Assembly (NCBI GenBank): GCA_019636735.1
Contig: JAHBWY010000003.1
Coordinates: 372,001-436,000, forward strand
Reading direction: 5' to 3'
Origin: Phycisphaeraceae bacterium
Lineage (GTDB): Bacteria > Planctomycetota > Phycisphaerae > Phycisphaerales > SM1A02
Length of the DNA: 64,000 nucleotides
A model generated the notes under the pieces. It worked only from the letters and a program-made list of their open reading frames with translations. It was not told the DNA's origin and ran no database searches. Shown one piece after another: positions 50,735 through 58,353 of this stretch. The translations under genes and the position numbers were made by a program. The first letter of the stretch is position 1; every line of letters begins with the position of its first letter.

Positions 50735-51130
50735 ATGGGGCGACCGGGGCAACCAGATCCAGTGGCCGGTGCACGCATGCGGGCAGCACGCGAGGGCGAG
50801 TCGGCCGCCGCCGGCTTTCTCGAACGGCAGGGCTATCGCATCCTGGCCCGGAATCTCCGGGTGGGACGAGATGAGCTTGACCTGCTGGCGATTGCTCCCG
50901 ACGAGCGCACCGTCGTGGTCGTTGAGGTCAAGTGTCGCCGCGCGAGCTCCTCCCGCCCAGAGGAGCGAGTCGACCACCGCAAGCGCCATCGCCTGAGCCG
51001 GGCCGCTCTCACTCTCTCGCAGCACCGCGAGTTCGCCGGCGCCCGCTTCCGATTCGATGTGATCAGCGTGGTCCAGATGCCGGGCGAGCCCGCCATCGAG
51101 CACTGGCCCGCGGCATTCGACGCCGAGTGA
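50735..51130 (+). CDS. yraN: YraN/UPF0102 endonuclease-like protein
   Basis: 131 residues from ATG 50735; a later ATG at 50777 would also keep the domain. The restriction-endonuclease-like fold is visible in GESAAAGFLERQGYRILARNLRVGRDELDLLA (with the Glu-Leu-Asp core) and VVVVEVKCRRA (the catalytic E-x-K). The C-terminal RKRHRLSRAAL and RFRFDVISVV complete the family pattern. YraN proteins are thought to process Holliday-junction-like or other nucleic-acid structures, but their exact role is unsettled. There is only a 27-base gap from the divergent amidotransferase gene. Confidence 0.9.
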   Translation: MGRPGQPDPVAGARMRAAREGESAAAGFLERQGYRILARNLRVGRDELDLLAIAPDERTVVVVEVKCRRASSSRPEERVDHRKRHRLSRAALTLSQHREFAGARFRFDVISVVQMPGEPAIEHWPAAFDAE

Positions 51131-51244
51131 GAGCGAGTACACCGCCCGAGTGGTGCGCCCGCGCAACTGGCTGCGCCGCCCTCGTGCTCGCCCCATCGAG
51201 CCGCCAGAGCGCCCGGCACGATGACCCCGCGACGGCAGTGGGCC

Positions 51245-52555
51245 TCAGGGCAGGAAGTAACGCCGCAGCGCAATCTCGATCAGGCGCATCCGCATGTCGT
51301 CGATGCTCTCGGTGATCCAGCGATTGCGCAGCGAGTCGAAGTAGCGCTCCTGCTCCTGCCAGAGGCGCGTCTGCTCAAGCTCGTTGCGAATCGAGATCTG
51401 CACCTCGGGGTCAAAGAGCGATCGGGAAGGCGCCTGCTCGCGGCCGAGCAAGCTGATCCACATCGTGGCTGGCCCAAGCACCAATGGCGGGCTCGTCTGC
51501 CCCGGTGAAAGCTCCGCGAGCGCCTTGCGAACCTCGGGGAGAAGATCAGTCATCCCCTCAATTCCACCCTCGCCCAATTGACGCTCGAACCAGAAGCCGT
51601 CATCACGCATGCGAAGCTCACGCGCGATGGTCGTGAAGTCCGCGCCCGCCGCAAGCTGCGACTGGATCTCCGCGATGCGATTGGTGTTTCCCTGCGTCGG
51701 CACGATGATCCGCCCCACTCGGAGCGTCGGACCTGGGTTGTACTTGTCGAAGTTCCGCTCATAGGCGCGCTCGATGTCGCGCCAGCTCACGATCGCGCGA
51801 GGTCGAAGACGGCGATTGATGAGGTCCGCCGCAAGCGCCTCGTTCTTGCGTCGCTCCATGAACTGCTCGACGCTCATGCCGAACTGATCCTGAAGACTCG
51901 CCTCGGCCGCCGATCGCGTGCCGCCGCGTTCGGCGACTTCCTGCTCCTGAAGCGTGCGCAACCACTGAAAGAGACCTTCCCGAGCCTCGGGTGGAATGCG
52001 ACTCTCCGCCTCCGAGATGATGAGTCGGTTGTTCACCTCCTGCTCAAAGCGCTCGGTGACCATGGCGACGATCTCGCGGCGCGCCTGCGCGCGGTCGGTG
52101 TTGGCGCCCACGCGCGCCAGGCGATCGGCCATCGGCTCGAGGAAGTCATCGGCGTAGATCGCCTTGCCGTTGATCTGCCCGACGAGCCCATCAACCGGCC
52201 ACGGCCGACCCGGTGGAAGCTCTGAAGCGATCTTCTCGGGGCCGAGTGGAATCGCCGCGGGCTGTCCATCGGGAAGCGTGGTGCGCGCGAGCTCGCGGCT
52301 CTCGACGATGTCCGTCGCGGGGCCCTCGATCTCCCGTGACTCATCGACGACCTCGGGTTGCGTGAAGACCGCCTCGGGGACGCTGATCCGAGGCGTGCGA
52401 TCCTCGGGTGCCTCGCGCACATTAAACTGCTCGGGCGAAAGGGTCGGCAATGAGCCCGGAATGAACCCATTCGTGCCGCAGCCGCCAGCGACGATCGCGT
52501 GCACGATCGCAAACAGTCCTACAAGCCACACGACCATCGGGGTCACCTGCGCCAT
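51245..52555 (-). CDS. SurA/PpiC-type peptidyl-prolyl isomerase lipoprotein
   Basis: 436 residues from ATG 52555; starts at 52690 or 52762 would bury the signal. The signal (VVWLVGLFAIVHAIVAGGC) ends in a lipobox, so the protein is lipid-anchored. A Pro-rich linker leads to a SurA-N-like helical region (about 130-250: QINGKAIYADDFLEPMADRL) and a parvulin-like domain from about 280 (LRVGRIIVPTQGNTNRIAEIQSQLAAGADFTTIARELR, FWFERQLGEGGI). The domain is a weak match and may not be catalytic. SurA-like chaperones escort outer-membrane proteins in the periplasm. Confidence 0.75.
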   Translation of the reverse strand: MAQVTPMVVWLVGLFAIVHAIVAGGCGTNGFIPGSLPTLSPEQFNVREAPEDRTPRISVPEAVFTQPEVVDESREIEGPATDIVESRELARTTLPDGQPAAIPLGPEKIASELPPGRPWPVDGLVGQINGKAIYADDFLEPMADRLARVGANTDRAQARREIVAMVTERFEQEVNNRLIISEAESRIPPEAREGLFQWLRTLQEQEVAERGGTRSAAEASLQDQFGMSVEQFMERRKNEALAADLINRRLRPRAIVSWRDIERAYERNFDKYNPGPTLRVGRIIVPTQGNTNRIAEIQSQLAAGADFTTIARELRMRDDGFWFERQLGEGGIEGMTDLLPEVRKALAELSPGQTSPPLVLGPATMWISLLGREQAPSRSLFDPEVQISIRNELEQTRLWQEQERYFDSLRNRWITESIDDMRMRLIEIALRRYFLP

Positions 52556-52720
52556 CGCACCGCCATGGGCCAGGTGACGCGTGCCCGCACTCTGTGCTGC
52601 CTGCGATGAGCCCTGTTCACGACTGTTGCAGCGCCCCCGCGTCGCCGAGACAATCGGCTCGAAATCCCGTGATGGCTGGTGCAGTGCCATGGCGGTCGAT
52701 TGTACGGCGCTGCGGACGAC

Positions 52721-52726
52721 TATGAT
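52721..52726 (+). promoter_or_regulatory. -10 element of the DUF1844 gene
   Basis: TATGAT at 52721-52726 predicts a start near 52733 and a leader of about 40 bases. The -35 region is weak. It lies 47 bases upstream of ATG 52774, which has GGAGAAG as ribosome site. Confidence 0.45.
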
Positions 52727-52773
52727 CCGACCGGCGCCCGCCGGGCGCGAACCCTCGCACACGGAGAAGCACC

Positions 52774-53301
52774 ATGACCCAGCCGCCCGACGAGCCCCGC
52801 CTGCAAGTTGACGCCGATTGGAAGGCGCAGGCGCAGGCGGAGAAGGAGCGACTCGCGAAGATCGACGAGGAGCGTGCGTCGCGCGAGGGTGCTCGCGGAA
52901 CCTCGCCGGAAGGTCTTCCCCCCGCCGACTTCCGGAGTCTTGTCGGCATCCTCGCGAGCCAGGCGATGTCGGGCCTCGGCGCCTATGGCGACGAGAAGGG
53001 TCGCGTGATCGTTGACCCGATCGGCGCGAAGTTCGCGATCGATCTCCTGGCGGTGCTCGAAGAGAAGACCAAGGGCAATCTCACCCCCGAGGAATCGAAG
53101 GACCTCGAAGGCATCATCCGCGAACTGCGCATGCGGTTCGTGCAGATCATGCAGCTCGTCGCCCGCCAGGGGGAGATCGATGCTGCCGCAGGTCAAGGCG
53201 GTGCCGCCGGCCCCGGGTCGGCCTCGTCCGCTGCGGCCACTCCAGCGGCGCGTCCTCCCGCCAAGGGCGGTGATGGTGGCCCCCGACTCATCGTGCCCTG
53301 A
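52774..53301 (+). CDS. DUF1844 family protein
   Basis: 175 residues with GGAGAAG upstream. After a charged N-terminal third, the DUF1844 core lies in LPPADFRSLVGILASQAMSGLGAYGD, KFAIDLLAVLEEKTKGNLTPEESKDLEGIIRELRMRFVQIM. This helical domain is widespread in Planctomycetota, Acidobacteria and related groups with unknown function. The C-terminal 45 residues are a Gly/Ala/Pro linker ending PRLIVP. The gene is convergent with the UbiA-like gene, 18 bases away. Confidence 0.85.
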   Translation: MTQPPDEPRLQVDADWKAQAQAEKERLAKIDEERASREGARGTSPEGLPPADFRSLVGILASQAMSGLGAYGDEKGRVIVDPIGAKFAIDLLAVLEEKTKGNLTPEESKDLEGIIRELRMRFVQIMQLVARQGEIDAAAGQGGAAGPGSASSAAATPAARPPAKGGDGGPRLIVP

Positions 53302-53319
53302 GCGGGCACCCGACCCCTC

Positions 53320-54318
53320 TCAATACGCCACAAGCTTCGCGAACCACGGAGCGACCTGAGGCACGAAGAGCGTCACCAGCGTGCCTGCTGCAAAGAGCAG
53401 GACGGCGACGAGGACGGTGCGATCCTCGGTCAGAATGCCCAGCGGACTGTCGGAGCGTGCGAGATTCGCGCGGCGGAAGAAGCGGTGGATGACCACCACC
53501 ACCAGCGGTGAAAGCAGCGCGAATCCGATGGCCCGCTCGCCGAAAAGCCGCTTCGCGTGATCGGAGAGGGCGTACATCAGGTACATCAGGATCGTCATGA
53601 CGCCGCTCATCGCGAGCAGCCAGTTGAGTTCATCGCGATGCTCGTACCCAGCGCGCGGTTTCCACTCGACGGCGTCGCCGCGCCGCCGCGCCGCGTCCGC
53701 CGACGCGAGGTCGCAGAGTCGCTTGATGAAACCAAGGTAGAGAGTCAGGAAGAAGACGCACAGCAGCAGCCAGATGCTGATGGGCACCTGAATGGCCACC
53801 GCGCCACCAATCGCCCGCAGACAGAATCCCAGCGAGATCGAGGCGACATCGACGAAGGGCACGCGCTTCAGCCGGAGGTTGTAGCCCACCTGGAGGAGCG
53901 CATAGAGCGCCACCGTCAAGGCCAGCCCGTGGTTCACCGTAAGGGCGAGCAGCATCGCACCCGCGATCAGAGCCGCACCGAGGGTGATCGCGCTCCCCGG
54001 CGTGATCGCCCCCGATGCCACGGGACGCCGACGCTTGACCGGGTGCGTGCGATCCTCCGGCGCATCGAGCGCATCGTTCACGGCGTAGAAGCCGCTCGCG
54101 GCCATGCAGAAACAGACGAAGGCGATCGCCGAGGCGAAGATCGCCGCGCGGATCGCCTCGGCATCGGCGCCGCGACCTTCACCTGCGAAATAGAAGACGA
54201 TCGGAATGAGAACGAAGACATTCTTGACCCAATCGCCCGGGCGCAGAAGGCGCAAGATCGCCTTCGCACCGCGAGGTGTCGTTGCCGACAGGTCGCTCGG
54301 GCCGGCGTGGTCAGCCAT
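53320..54318 (-). CDS. UbiA-family prenyltransferase, DPPR-synthase-like
   Basis: 332 residues from ATG 54318, overlapping the ymdB stop by 8 bases. About nine helices. The first motif, LRPGDWVKNVFVLIPIVF, and the NDALDAPEDRTHPVKRRRP block match the decaprenyl-phosphate 5-phosphoribosyltransferase group (UbiA of Mycobacterium arabinogalactan synthesis) more than the quinone prenyltransferases. The second acidic motif lies in GFIKRLCDLASADAARRR. The enzyme would transfer ribose 5-phosphate from PRPP to a polyprenyl phosphate at the inner membrane. Substrate is inferred from family resemblance only. Confidence 0.85.
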   Translation of the reverse strand: MADHAGPSDLSATTPRGAKAILRLLRPGDWVKNVFVLIPIVFYFAGEGRGADAEAIRAAIFASAIAFVCFCMAASGFYAVNDALDAPEDRTHPVKRRRPVASGAITPGSAITLGAALIAGAMLLALTVNHGLALTVALYALLQVGYNLRLKRVPFVDVASISLGFCLRAIGGAVAIQVPISIWLLLCVFFLTLYLGFIKRLCDLASADAARRRGDAVEWKPRAGYEHRDELNWLLAMSGVMTILMYLMYALSDHAKRLFGERAIGFALLSPLVVVVIHRFFRRANLARSDSPLGILTEDRTVLVAVLLFAAGTLVTLFVPQVAPWFAKLVAY

Positions 54319-55105
54319 TGCGAAGCTCGAACCGCTCGATGCCCAGGGACAGGCCCGAATCGACATCGACCTTCACTGCGGCACCGCAGATGCGGACATC
54401 ACCGCTGGCAACCTCGAACTGCACGGGAAGTGACGAGACCATGTGCTTCACCACCATCGACGCATCCCGGCCGATGACCGAGTCATAAGGGCCGCACATT
54501 CCAACATCGGTCTGAAAGGCCGTTCCACCCCGCAAGCGCCGCTCATCAGCTGTGGGCACATGGGTATGCGACCCCAGCACCGCGGCGACACGGCCATCCA
54601 GGTGGTGGGCAAGGGCCGCCTTCTCGCTTGTGGCCTCCATGTGCGCTTCAACGAGGACGACTGGTGACCGCTCCGGGATCGACGCCAGAAAGGCGTCGGC
54701 CGTGGCGAAGGGATCCCCCGCCGGCATGGGAAAGAAGATTCTTCCGAGCAGCGTGATGATCCAGATATCCCGCGGTCGCTCCGGCGTCGCGGGAAGTCTG
54801 ATCCAGCGCTTTCCGGGAGCCCGATCGGCCAGATTGGCGGGGCGGGCGATCGGCTCCTGGGGGTCCTCGAGCACCGGAACGATCTTCAGGTCCCGAAAGC
54901 AGTGATCGCCGAGGGTGACGGCGTCCACGCCCATCTCCCGCAGGGCCTTGTAGAGCTCCGGCGTGATCCCCGACCCATTCCGAATGTTTTCTCCATTGGC
55001 GATGATCGCCGATGGAGTGTATTGTTCACGCAGCGTCGTCAGGTGGTGCCGTAGGGCCTGTCGCCCCGGTGCACCGACGATGTCGCCCAGGAATACGAGC
55101 GTCAT
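54311..55105 (-). CDS. ymdB: YmdB-family metallophosphodiesterase
   Basis: 264 residues from ATG 55105 (MTLVFLGDIVGAPGR, the family start; ATG 55117 would add four residues). IIANGENIRNGSGITPE, VTLGDHCFRD, VEAHMEATSEKAALAHHLDGRVAAVLGSHTHVPTADER and TAFQTDVGMCGPYDSVIGRD supply the two-metal site. YmdB enzymes cleave cyclic nucleotides (2',3'-cyclic or 3',5'-cAMP in Bacillus and Deinococcus). The canonical GDxxxxxGR and GSHTHV loops are intact. It is immediately upstream of the UbiA-family gene with an 8-base overlap. Confidence 0.9.
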   Translation of the reverse strand: MTLVFLGDIVGAPGRQALRHHLTTLREQYTPSAIIANGENIRNGSGITPELYKALREMGVDAVTLGDHCFRDLKIVPVLEDPQEPIARPANLADRAPGKRWIRLPATPERPRDIWIITLLGRIFFPMPAGDPFATADAFLASIPERSPVVLVEAHMEATSEKAALAHHLDGRVAAVLGSHTHVPTADERRLRGGTAFQTDVGMCGPYDSVIGRDASMVVKHMVSSLPVQFEVASGDVRICGAAVKVDVDSGLSLGIERFELRNG

Positions 55106-55181
55106 CGCGCGTGGCATGGCTGCAATGTAGCAGCGTGGCACCGATGCCGCCCAAGGCACGCGCGAAGCGCGGGGAAGCATT

Positions 55182-55817
55182 ATGCCGATTGCGGCGTTGA
55201 AGCAAGGGGATCAGATCCGACATCCAAAGCGACCCGAGTGGGGAATCGGGGTCGTCACGCGCATCGAACTCATCTCCCGAGAGGGACAGAGCGATCAGCG
55301 CATCTGGGTTCGTTTTCCCTCGGTCGGCGTGAAGACCCTGCTGGCGAGTGTCGCGGCACCTGAACTGGTCGGCGACGCGGCCGATGCGGCAGGTCAGTTC
55401 CATGTCCAGCCGACGCTCGTCGATCTCGAAGCGCTGCGCGAAGGTGGCTGGCTCGGTGAGATCGCGAAGAACAAGCCCGAGGATGCGATGCGTTCGCTGC
55501 CCCCGCGTGCGACCGATCCCTTCCTCAGCACAGGCCGACGCCTTGAGAACACACTCTCCCTCTACCGCTTCTCGGGCCAGGGGCGCAGCCTGATCGAGTG
55601 GGCCATTGCCCAGAGCGGGCTCGACGACCCGCTCAGTCGTTTCAGTCGTCACGAACTCGAAGAGTTCCACAAGCGCTGGCGCTTCGACCTTGATGCCCAC
55701 CTCGGTCGTCTGCTCGGTGAGATGCGTCGGGAGCCTCAGACCGTGCAGGCCGCGCTCTCGCGGGCGCCTGCTGCGGCGGTCTCGGCGGTCAAGCGCATCC
55801 AGCAGATGCGCGGCTGA
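55182..55817 (+). CDS. DUF3553-like protein
   Basis: 211 residues. The N-terminal 55 residues look like a small Tudor/SH3-like DUF3553 domain (GDQIRHPKRPEWGIGVVTRIE, then RIWVRFPSVGVKTLLAS), found in planctomycete proteins and at the end of some helicases. The remaining 150 residues are charged and helical (SLIEWAIAQSGLDDPLSRFSRHEL, FHKRWRFDLDAHLGRLLGE), with no recognised motif. Nucleic-acid binding is plausible but not shown. GGGGAAGC lies just upstream of the ATG. It is divergent from ymdB. Confidence 0.65.
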   Translation: MPIAALKQGDQIRHPKRPEWGIGVVTRIELISREGQSDQRIWVRFPSVGVKTLLASVAAPELVGDAADAAGQFHVQPTLVDLEALREGGWLGEIAKNKPEDAMRSLPPRATDPFLSTGRRLENTLSLYRFSGQGRSLIEWAIAQSGLDDPLSRFSRHELEEFHKRWRFDLDAHLGRLLGEMRREPQTVQAALSRAPAAAVSAVKRIQQMRG

Positions 55818-56038
55818 TCGGCCGGACTGCGGGCGATCGCGCATCAACCCCGACCGTCAGTCTCAATCGCTCCTCCCGGGAGTCCGCTCAGTTCGACTGT
55901 GCGGATGTTGCGGACCCATTCCTCCGAAACATGGCGGTTTGCCTTCACTCGCCCCCGGATGCCGCGCACCATGGCAGCAGGCGAACCCCGGGTGGTTCGG
56001 GAGTCGCCGACAGTCATCATCGAAAGAGCGGAGTTGTG

Positions 56039-56287
56039 ATGGATCCTTCTTTGCAGGCAAGGCTCGCGGAGATCGTCGATCGAATGCTCGCCCAGACTCA
56101 CCCCGACGCCGCCGGTGCCGAACCGGTGCTGCGGCGCCACATCTTCGAGCTTCGAGATGCGCTTGACTCGCTGCGCCTGACTGTCAAGTACCTCGCCTTC
56201 GATCTTGAGGCGACGCGTCGCGAGAACGCCCTGCTTCGGCGCGAGTTGGAGCAGCGGCCTGGTGGTGGGAACTCCGGCCGCTCCTGA
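56039..56287 (+). CDS. Small coiled-coil protein
   Basis: 82 residues from ATG 56039, with GGAG nearby; a GTG directly before it is an alternative. Helical sequence with Leu heptads (HIFELRDALDSLRLTVKYLAFDLEATRRENALLRRELEQ), probably a coiled coil that dimerises. No family recognised. The preceding 221-base gap shows nothing clear. It is convergent with the VCBS gene. Confidence 0.6.
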   Translation: MDPSLQARLAEIVDRMLAQTHPDAAGAEPVLRRHIFELRDALDSLRLTVKYLAFDLEATRRENALLRRELEQRPGGGNSGRS

Positions 56288-56320
56288 GCGTTCGGTTCGG
56301 ACCAGCTTGACCCGCGGCGC

Positions 56321-58159
56321 TCAGCCCCAGTTGCCCAGCAGGATCGCCAGGTCGGCGCCGTTGACCACGCCATCAAGGTTCAGGTCGAATCCAGTCCCGT
56401 TCTCGCCCCAAGCTTCGAGCAGAAGCGCGAGATCGGCGCCATTCACCACGCCATCGAGATTGAAGTCGCCCATCGAACCGGTGAGGATCGCGGTCAGCAA
56501 CAGGTAGTCCTCGAAGTCGATCATGCCGTCGCCGTTGAGGTCGAGGCGCTCGAGGCCGGGCGTCACCGGGTTGTAGCAGTTCACCGCCAGCAACGAGAGA
56601 TCCTGTTGGTTGACGATGCCGTCACCATTGGCATCGCCCAGCGCCGAGGGAGGCCAGAGCGTCCACCTCTGGTTCACCGAATAGTTGGTCAGGACTCGAG
56701 TGGTCCCCGTGTTGGGCCAGAGAATCTGAATCTCATCCATGACACTCGCCTGCGCGAGGCCAAAGTGGAGGGTCATTTCGTTCTGTCCGAGGTAGCCGTT
56801 GGCGCCGATCATCGGCTGGCGCATCTGCCAACTGGAACCTGTTCGTACCCGCACCGTTCCACCAAGCGCGTGGAGGTCCTTGTTCTCTCCGCGCAGGTCG
56901 AATCTCGCCCACTTGTTGCTGGCCCCTGAGTGATTGATGTAGAGCTGCACATTCGAACCGAGGTGCGCCACTGCAAGGTCAAGATCGCCGTCACCGTCGA
57001 TGTCCGCATATGCCGCGCTGTAGGGATTGGTGATCGGTCCGGCGAGACCGAGGAATGCCGTCATGTCCATCATGGGCGGCGAGCCCATGTTGTAGAAGAG
57101 GATGTTCGACGCAGTCTGATTGACGACGAAGAGGTCTTCCCAGCCATCACAATCAATGTCGAGGAAGATCGACGCCCACCCCGAGGCGTAGACCGGAACG
57201 CCCCACTCCTGCTGCTGCTGAACCCACATGCCCGGCGAGGTCTGGAGAAGCAGCGGATTCTGCCCGAAGAGCGGCGCCACATTCCCAGGCAGATTGGTGC
57301 AGTAGAGATCGGTTCGGCCATCGCGATCGACATCGCCGACCGCGACTCCCATGCTGAAGAGCGCCACGCCCGTGCCATTCTGCTGGCCGATCTCGACGAA
57401 TTTCCCCGGACCGTCATTGCGCCAGTAGCGATTGGGCTCGAAGAGCATCATCATGCCGCGGTCGTTGCTCAGGTAGATGTCGAGGTCACCATCGCCATCG
57501 AGATCGGTCAGGACCGCAATGAATGAGAAGGCCTTGCTGTCGAGGCCCCACGCCTCGGCCACATTGGTGAAGGTCCCGTTGCCGTTGTTCCGCCACACAC
57601 GGTTGCGGGCGTTGGAGGTTCCGGGAATTGCGCTGACATAGTTGCAAACGAAGAGATCGATCCAGCCATCCCCGTCGAGGTCACCCCACGAAAGGCCCTT
57701 CGTCGCCGCGAACTCCGTGAGCCCCGCCTGCGCCGTCACTTCGACAAAGGTGAAGTTCCCGAGGTTCCGGAAGAGATGAATGCCTCCGCCGAACTTTGCG
57801 ATGGCGAGATCCACTAAGCCGTCGCCGTCATAGTCGCCCGCTGCGAAGTTGCTTCCCTTGACCATCGGCGGAATGCCCACAGTCCCGGTTCGATCGATGA
57901 AGTGGCCGGTCCCATCGTTCTCGAAGATGCCGACTCGATTCTCGGCATTGCCGATCACGATGAGATCAGGGTGACCATCGCCATTGAGGTCGGCGAAGCC
58001 GATGGGGGTCCCGCTGTACAAGGCTCCCGCGGGAACTGGCGTGTAGTTGACGCCACGAGCCAACGCCTCCTGGGTGAATGGCACAAGTTGAGCCGCCACA
58101 GGCGACACCAGAACCGCGCCAAACATGACCGCCGCCAACCACCACGAGTTCTGGTTCAT
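56321..58159 (-). CDS. Exported FG-GAP/VCBS repeat protein with UnbV domain and dockerin-like repeats
   Basis: 612 residues from ATG 58159 (a start at 58183 adds eight residues). Signal peptide (WWLAAVMFGAVLVSPVAAQ). Residues about 45-420 contain FG-GAP/VCBS repeats with calcium loops such as FADLNGDGHPDLIV, AGDYDGDGLVDLAI and YADIDGDGDLDLAV, likely folding as a beta-propeller. Residues about 430-505 resemble the ASPIC/UnbV domain (ILWPNTGTTRVLTN). The last 100 residues carry four Asp/Asn-rich dockerin-like loops (GDANGDGIVNQQD, LDLNGDGMIDFED, GDFNLDGVVNGAD, FDLNLDGVVNGAD). Surface protein; ligand unknown. Confidence 0.9.
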   Translation of the reverse strand: MNQNSWWLAAVMFGAVLVSPVAAQLVPFTQEALARGVNYTPVPAGALYSGTPIGFADLNGDGHPDLIVIGNAENRVGIFENDGTGHFIDRTGTVGIPPMVKGSNFAAGDYDGDGLVDLAIAKFGGGIHLFRNLGNFTFVEVTAQAGLTEFAATKGLSWGDLDGDGWIDLFVCNYVSAIPGTSNARNRVWRNNGNGTFTNVAEAWGLDSKAFSFIAVLTDLDGDGDLDIYLSNDRGMMMLFEPNRYWRNDGPGKFVEIGQQNGTGVALFSMGVAVGDVDRDGRTDLYCTNLPGNVAPLFGQNPLLLQTSPGMWVQQQQEWGVPVYASGWASIFLDIDCDGWEDLFVVNQTASNILFYNMGSPPMMDMTAFLGLAGPITNPYSAAYADIDGDGDLDLAVAHLGSNVQLYINHSGASNKWARFDLRGENKDLHALGGTVRVRTGSSWQMRQPMIGANGYLGQNEMTLHFGLAQASVMDEIQILWPNTGTTRVLTNYSVNQRWTLWPPSALGDANGDGIVNQQDLSLLAVNCYNPVTPGLERLDLNGDGMIDFEDYLLLTAILTGSMGDFNLDGVVNGADLALLLEAWGENGTGFDLNLDGVVNGADLAILLGNWG

Positions 58160-58353
58160 CCCACTAGTCCTCGAAGAGAACATCCCACACCACCCAACGC
58201 CCCCGACACTGCATGAAGAATAGCCGCGCCCCGGTTCGCTGCAAGGCCGACGCCGCCAGCACCCAGCAATGCGCTCCCCGCCCGGCCCTCCCGCTGTTCC
58301 CCGGCCGGTCGGCCTGGACGCGGCACCTCCCCCACTGCCCCGATTGGCCCGAG

